Shown here: in pieces, positions 60,937-64,000 of the stretch
How the letters are laid out: the number at the start of each line of letters is the position of its first letter
Position numbering within the stretch: the first letter of the stretch is position 1
Source: Roseococcus sp. SDR
Lineage (GTDB): Bacteria; Pseudomonadota; Alphaproteobacteria; Acetobacterales; Acetobacteraceae
Assembly (NCBI RefSeq): GCF_019083995.1
Contig: NZ_JAHRCU010000005.1
Location: 186,001-250,000 of the forward strand
Direction: 5' to 3'
Length of the DNA stretch: 64,000 nucleotides
The notes under the pieces: generated by a model
Databases searched by the model: none
Seen by the model: the letters and a program-made list of their open reading frames with translations, nothing else
What the model was told of the DNA's origin: nothing
Program-made: the position numbers and the translations under genes

Positions 60937-61721
60937 TAACGCAGCCTCGTCAGCGTGCTGAGCATCTCATCGCTTGCGGTGATGACGCGGCTGTTCATCT
61001 CATAGGCGCGCTGCGCGGTGATGAGCGAGGTGATCTCCTGCACCGTGTTCACATTGCTGGTCTCGATGAAGCCCTGCATGACCGAGCCATGGCCCGGCTG
61101 GCCGGGGGCTGCCGCCTGCGGCTGGCCGGAGGCCGGCGTGGCGAGGAAGAGGTTGTCGCCCACCGCTTCCAGCCCGCCCTCATTGGCGAAGATCGCGGTC
61201 TGGATCTGCCCCACATTCTGCGGCGCCACCTGGCCGTCGAGGCGCGCCAGCACCTCGCCGCTCGCGTTGATCGTGACATCCCGCGCGGCGGCGGGGATGG
61301 TGATGCCGGGCTGCACCACGAAGCCCTCGGCCGTCACCAGCACGCCTTCGGGGCTGAGGGCGAAGGTGCCGTCGCGGGTATAGGCGATCTCGCCCGAGGG
61401 CATCTGGATCTGGAAATAGCCATTGCCGCGGATGGCGAGGTCGAAGCGGTTTTCCGTCTGCTGCAGGTTGCCCTGCTCGGAAATGCGGTAGACGGCGGCG
61501 GTGCGGACACCGAGGCCCACCTGCGCGCCGGAGGGCAGCACGCTGCCCGTGTCGTTGCTCTGCGAGCCGACGCGGCGGAGGTTCTGGTAGATCAGGTCCT
61601 GGAACTCGGCGCGGCGGCGCTTGTAGCCGGTGGTGCCCATATTCGCGAGGTTGTTGGAGATGACCTCGACATTGGTCTGCTGGGCGAGCATTCCGGTCGC
61701 GGCGATGGCGAGGGAGCGCAT
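60936..61721 (-). CDS. flgG: Flagellar distal rod protein
   Basis: Distal rod subunit. The 261-residue protein has the rod N-terminus (MLAQQTNVEVISNNLANMGTTGYKRR in two parts), RFDLAIRGNGYFQI centrally and the conserved C-terminus TSLITAQRAYEMNSRVITASDEML. GGAGAA precedes ATG 61721. It lies 16 bases after flgF. Confidence 0.96.
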   Translation of the reverse strand: MRSLAIAATGMLAQQTNVEVISNNLANMGTTGYKRRRAEFQDLIYQNLRRVGSQSNDTGSVLPSGAQVGLGVRTAAVYRISEQGNLQQTENRFDLAIRGNGYFQIQMPSGEIAYTRDGTFALSPEGVLVTAEGFVVQPGITIPAAARDVTINASGEVLARLDGQVAPQNVGQIQTAIFANEGGLEAVGDNLFLATPASGQPQAAAPGQPGHGSVMQGFIETSNVNTVQEITSLITAQRAYEMNSRVITASDEMLSTLTRLR

Positions 61722-61737
61722 GATTCAGGTTCTCCGA

Positions 61738-62481
61738 TCAGCTGCGGCGGCGGAGCAGGCGGTCCACGGCGCTCTGCTGCCGCTCCCCCTCGCGCTCCAG
61801 GAATTGCGTGGCGAACTGGAATTCGCGCAGCTCGGCCATCATGCGTGTCATCTCCAGGACGGATTGCACGTTGCTGCCCTCCAGCGCGCCCTGGACGAGC
61901 TGCGGGCGGGCGATCTCCTCCGGCGCCTGGCCCGCGGCATCAAGGTGCCGGTCGCCCTCGGCGCGGAGCTGCTGTTCATTGGCGAAGCGCACGATGCGCA
62001 GCCGGCCGATCACGCCATTCTCGGAGCGGATGGTGCCGTCGCCCTGCACCTCGATGCGCGTATCGCCCGGGGACACGGCGATGGGGCGTGAATCCGTGTT
62101 GAGGACCGGCGCGCCGGTCACATCCACGATCTGCCCGTCGGCGCCGATGGCAAACCGTCCGGCCCGCGTGTAGCGCTCGCCACGCGGCGTCTCGACGACG
62201 AAGAAGCCCTGGCCCGAGATCGCGATGTCGAGCGGATTGCCCGTTGCGCTGATGGCGCCGGGCTGGGTTTCCCGCCAGCTCGCGCGGTCCCAGGTGTAGC
62301 CGACCTGGGCCGCGCCGTTCGGTCCGTGGACGCGGCCCTGGCGCTCCACATGCTCGGCGAAGATCGGGCGTGCGGCGCGGTAGCCGGGCGTGTCGGCATT
62401 GGCGAGGTTGTGTGCCGTGAACTGACTCGCGCGCTGCTGGGCGGTGAGGCGCGAGAGCACGATGTAGCCTGGGCTGTCCAT
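61738..62481 (-). CDS. flgF: Flagellar proximal rod protein
   Basis: Proximal rod subunit. The 247-residue protein begins MDSPGYIVLSRLTAQQRA with the rod motif FTAHNLANADTPGYRAARP and ends with SVLEMTRMMAELREFQ. Start ATG 62481 has GGAGGG upstream. A longer frame to 62577 runs into the promoter region and is rejected. It begins the minus-strand rod/ring operon, divergent from fliL. Confidence 0.93.
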   Translation of the reverse strand: MDSPGYIVLSRLTAQQRASQFTAHNLANADTPGYRAARPIFAEHVERQGRVHGPNGAAQVGYTWDRASWRETQPGAISATGNPLDIAISGQGFFVVETPRGERYTRAGRFAIGADGQIVDVTGAPVLNTDSRPIAVSPGDTRIEVQGDGTIRSENGVIGRLRIVRFANEQQLRAEGDRHLDAAGQAPEEIARPQLVQGALEGSNVQSVLEMTRMMAELREFQFATQFLEREGERQQSAVDRLLRRRS

Positions 62482-62515
62482 GATCCCTCCGCGGTGGTGC
62501 TTCGGAAGCGGTTGG

Positions 62516-62530
62516 GCAAGCGGCATGCCA
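62516..62530 (-). promoter_or_regulatory. Candidate sigma-54 promoter for flgFGAH
   Basis: On the minus strand TGGCAT-GCCGC-TTGC has the required GG-N10-GC spacing and matches TGGCAC-N5-TTGC at all but one position. Transcription would begin near 62505, about 24 bases before the flgF ATG. Sigma-54 drives rod/hook genes in some alphaproteobacteria. Confidence 0.5.
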
Positions 62531-62569
62531 GGGCGGTGCGCGCCGAAATGGCATGGCCTGCCGCCTCGG

Positions 62570-62588
62570 CCGGGCAAGACCTGCCCGG
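62570..62588. repeat. Inverted repeat in the flgF-fliL divergent region
   Basis: CCGGGCA (62570-62576) / TGCCCGG (62582-62588) with a five-base spacer. It lies between the flgF promoter candidate and fliL, and may be an operator or enhancer-type site. Nothing else is recognised in this 195-base gap. Confidence 0.4.
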
Positions 62589-62676
62589 TCCCGGCAAGTC
62601 GCGCCGGCTCAAGGCTTCGTTAACCCCGATGCGCCAGAGATCGAGTCTCCGATCACCAGAAGGGTGCTTGAAGGCG

Positions 62677-63174
62677 ATGGCCGCGGCGAAGGGCGAAGAG
62701 GCGGCGGGGGAGGCGGAAGCCAAGCCCCGCGGGTCGAAGAAGAAACTGTTGTTGCTGGCGCTGCCGCTGCTGCTCGGCGGCGTGGGCGCCGGCGTGTGGT
62801 TCAGCGGCATCCTCTCGCCGGCACCGCCACCCGCACCCGCCGCCGAGGCGGAGCCGCAGCCGGTGAACCGCCAGCCGGTCTTCGTGAACATGCCCGACAT
62901 CACGGCCAACCTGAACGCGCCCGGCCGGCGCGCCTTCATCCGCGTGAAGAGCCAGGTGGAGGTGGCGGGCCCGGCCGATGCGGCGGCGCTGCAGGCCGCC
63001 ATGCCACGCCTCGTGGACCTCTTCACCACCTATCTGCGCGAGGTGCGCCCCGAGGAACTGCGCGGGAGCGCCGGCACGCACCGCCTGCGCGAGGAGCTGA
63101 TCGCGCGCGCCAATGTCGCCGCCGCGCCGGTGCGCGTGACGGACGTGCTCTTCACCGAGATCCTCGTCCAGTGA
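62677..63174 (+). CDS. fliL: Flagellar basal-body-associated protein FliL
   Basis: Inner-membrane protein that supports stator function. The 165-residue protein has a basic N-terminus (KPRGSKKK), one membrane helix (about 24-45), a Pro/Ala linker and the periplasmic FliL domain (VFVNMPDITANLNAPGRRAFIRVK in parts). I use ATG 62677; TTG 62668 in the same frame is an alternative with AGAAGG upstream. Its stop overlaps the fliM GTG. Confidence 0.92.
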   Translation: MAAAKGEEAAGEAEAKPRGSKKKLLLLALPLLLGGVGAGVWFSGILSPAPPPAPAAEAEPQPVNRQPVFVNMPDITANLNAPGRRAFIRVKSQVEVAGPADAAALQAAMPRLVDLFTTYLREVRPEELRGSAGTHRLREELIARANVAAAPVRVTDVLFTEILVQ

Positions 63175-64000
63175 GCGGCACATCCGAAGAAGACGACATG
63201 GCGGCCGCCTGGGGGGCGGCGCTGGCGGAGGAAGGCAGCGCGCCCGCCGAGGCGGCGGCCGAGGCGCCCGCCGAAGCCCCGGCCGACGCCGCGCGCGTGC
63301 TGAGCCAGGCCGAGATCGACAGCCTCATGGGCTTCGACGGCGGCGCAGGCGGCGATGCGGTCAAGAGCGGCATCGAGCAGGTGATCCATTCGGGCCTCGT
63401 CTCCTATGAGCGCCTGCCCATGCTGGAGATCATCTTCGACCGGCTGGTGCGCATCCTCTCCACTTCCTTGCGCAACTTCACCTCAGACAATGTCGAGGTC
63501 TCGATCGAGCGGCTCGCGAGCCAGCGCTTCGGCGACTACCTGAACTCGGTGCCGCTGCCCGCCATGCTCGCCGTCTTCAAGGTGGCCGAGTGGGACAATT
63601 TCGGCCTGATCGTGGTGGATTCCGCGATGATCTATTCGGTGGTGGACGTGCTGCTGGGCGGGCGGCGCGGCACGGCGGCCATGCGCATCGAGGGCCGGCC
63701 CTACACCACGATCGAGCGCACGCTGGTCGAGCGGCTGATCGGCGTGGTGCTGAATGACCTGGGCGACGCCTTCGCGCCGCTGACCGATGTGCGCTTCGAG
63801 TTCGAGCGGCTGGAGGTGAACCCGCGCTTCGCCGCCATCTCGCGCCTCTCCAATGCCTGCGTGCTGACGCGGCTGCGCGTGGAGATGGAGGATCGCGGCG
63901 GGCGGCTTGAGCTGCTGCTGCCCTATGCGACGCTGGAGCCGGTGCGTGAATTGCTGCTGCAGCAGTTCATGGGCGAGAAATTCGGCCGCGACAGCATCTG
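63171..64000 (+). CDS. fliM: Flagellar motor switch protein FliM, 3'-truncated by window end
   Basis: C-ring switch component. About 276 codons are visible with no stop before the window ends. After GTG 63171 come about 45 residues of an acidic/Ala-Glu-rich extension (AAAWGAALAEEGSAPAEAA). Then follow the CheY-binding motif LSQAEIDSLMGF and the conserved middle domain (RLVRILSTSLRNFTSDNVEV, VPLPAMLAVFKVAEWDN). The motif is normally within the first 15 residues, so the extension is unusual. The C-terminal SpoA domain is outside the window. Confidence 0.95.
   Translation, partial: MSGTSEEDDMAAAWGAALAEEGSAPAEAAAEAPAEAPADAARVLSQAEIDSLMGFDGGAGGDAVKSGIEQVIHSGLVSYERLPMLEIIFDRLVRILSTSLRNFTSDNVEVSIERLASQRFGDYLNSVPLPAMLAVFKVAEWDNFGLIVVDSAMIYSVVDVLLGGRRGTAAMRIEGRPYTTIERTLVERLIGVVLNDLGDAFAPLTDVRFEFERLEVNPRFAAISRLSNACVLTRLRVEMEDRGGRLELLLPYATLEPVRELLLQQFMGEKFGRDSI

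Noticed and set aside
1-64000. CRISPR arrays, IS elements, prophage, tRNA or rRNA genes
   Set aside because: Gaps are all under about 225 bases and show no spaced direct repeats, transposase or phage proteins, or cloverleaf-like sequences.

Overview
The window is a high-GC bacterial chromosome segment with most genes in tight, start/stop-overlapping operons (ATGA or GTGA junctions). It opens with most of a photosynthesis gene cluster: an aerobic O2-dependent cyclase (acsF), an O2-independent cyclase (bchE), ALA synthase (hemA) and spheroidene-type carotenoid genes (crtB, crtC, crtE, crtF). It ends with an alphaproteobacterial-type flagellar block. The most likely source is a bacteriochlorophyll-a-containing alphaproteobacterium, plausibly an aerobic anoxygenic phototroph of the Acetobacteraceae (Roseococcus/Roseomonas-like). 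The family assignment is inference; the phototrophy genes are read directly.

Region 1 (1-24254), photosynthesis. Plus strand: puhA (5' end cut by the window edge)-puhB-puhC-AscD-like-acsF-puhE-hemA-bchI-bchD-bchO-crtB, then bchE-bchJ behind a possible FNR-type site. Minus strand, facing it: the superoperon crtE-crtF-bchC-bchX-bchY-bchZ-pufB-pufA-pufL-pufM-pufC, with convergent terminators between bchJ and pufC. crtC diverges from crtE. Two PpsR/CrtJ operator regions (TGT-N12-ACA) sit at crtE/crtC and on the bchC promoter. pufA (59 codons) is short and easily missed. Not in the window: bchF/N/B/H/L/M, bchG/P, crtI, crtD, ppsR, pufQ and pufX.

Region 2 (24284-34448), mixed and efflux. It holds a class II aldolase-like gene, a methyltransferase and a MacAB-TolC-type exporter. 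The exporter's periplasmic adaptor is fused behind a cytoplasmic GAF-PAS sensor, the most unusual protein in the window. A perfect 54-bp tandem duplication fills the gap between the exporter ATPase and permease genes. lpxB and a nitrilase-family hydrolase follow.

Region 3 (34445-36925), a zinc-homeostasis-like module: GNAT, a COG0523 GTPase with an eight-histidine run, and hisI, divergent from a Zur-type regulator.

Region 4 (36929-42825), a molybdenum-hydroxylase maturation set (MoeA/MobA-like fusion, split XdhC, CoxE, CoxD, CoxG) without any structural hydroxylase gene. A secreted-protein gene is inserted in the opposite orientation.

Region 5 (42964-57473), catabolic and accessory: an NhaD-like transporter, prpB, two histone-deacetylase-fold hydrolases, DUF192, a SnoaL-like pseudogene broken by one amber codon, an M19 dipeptidase, three M20 amidohydrolases (two of them tandem paralogues), GNAT, an M81/MlrC peptidase and a GMC oxidoreductase.

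Region 6 (57664-64000): a secreted MORN-repeat protein, then flgF-flgG-flgA-flgH (minus) divergent from fliL-fliM (plus; fliM cut by the window end), with a candidate sigma-54 promoter ahead of flgF.

No gene-free stretch exceeds about 225 bases. I saw no tRNA, rRNA, CRISPR array, insertion sequence or phage gene.
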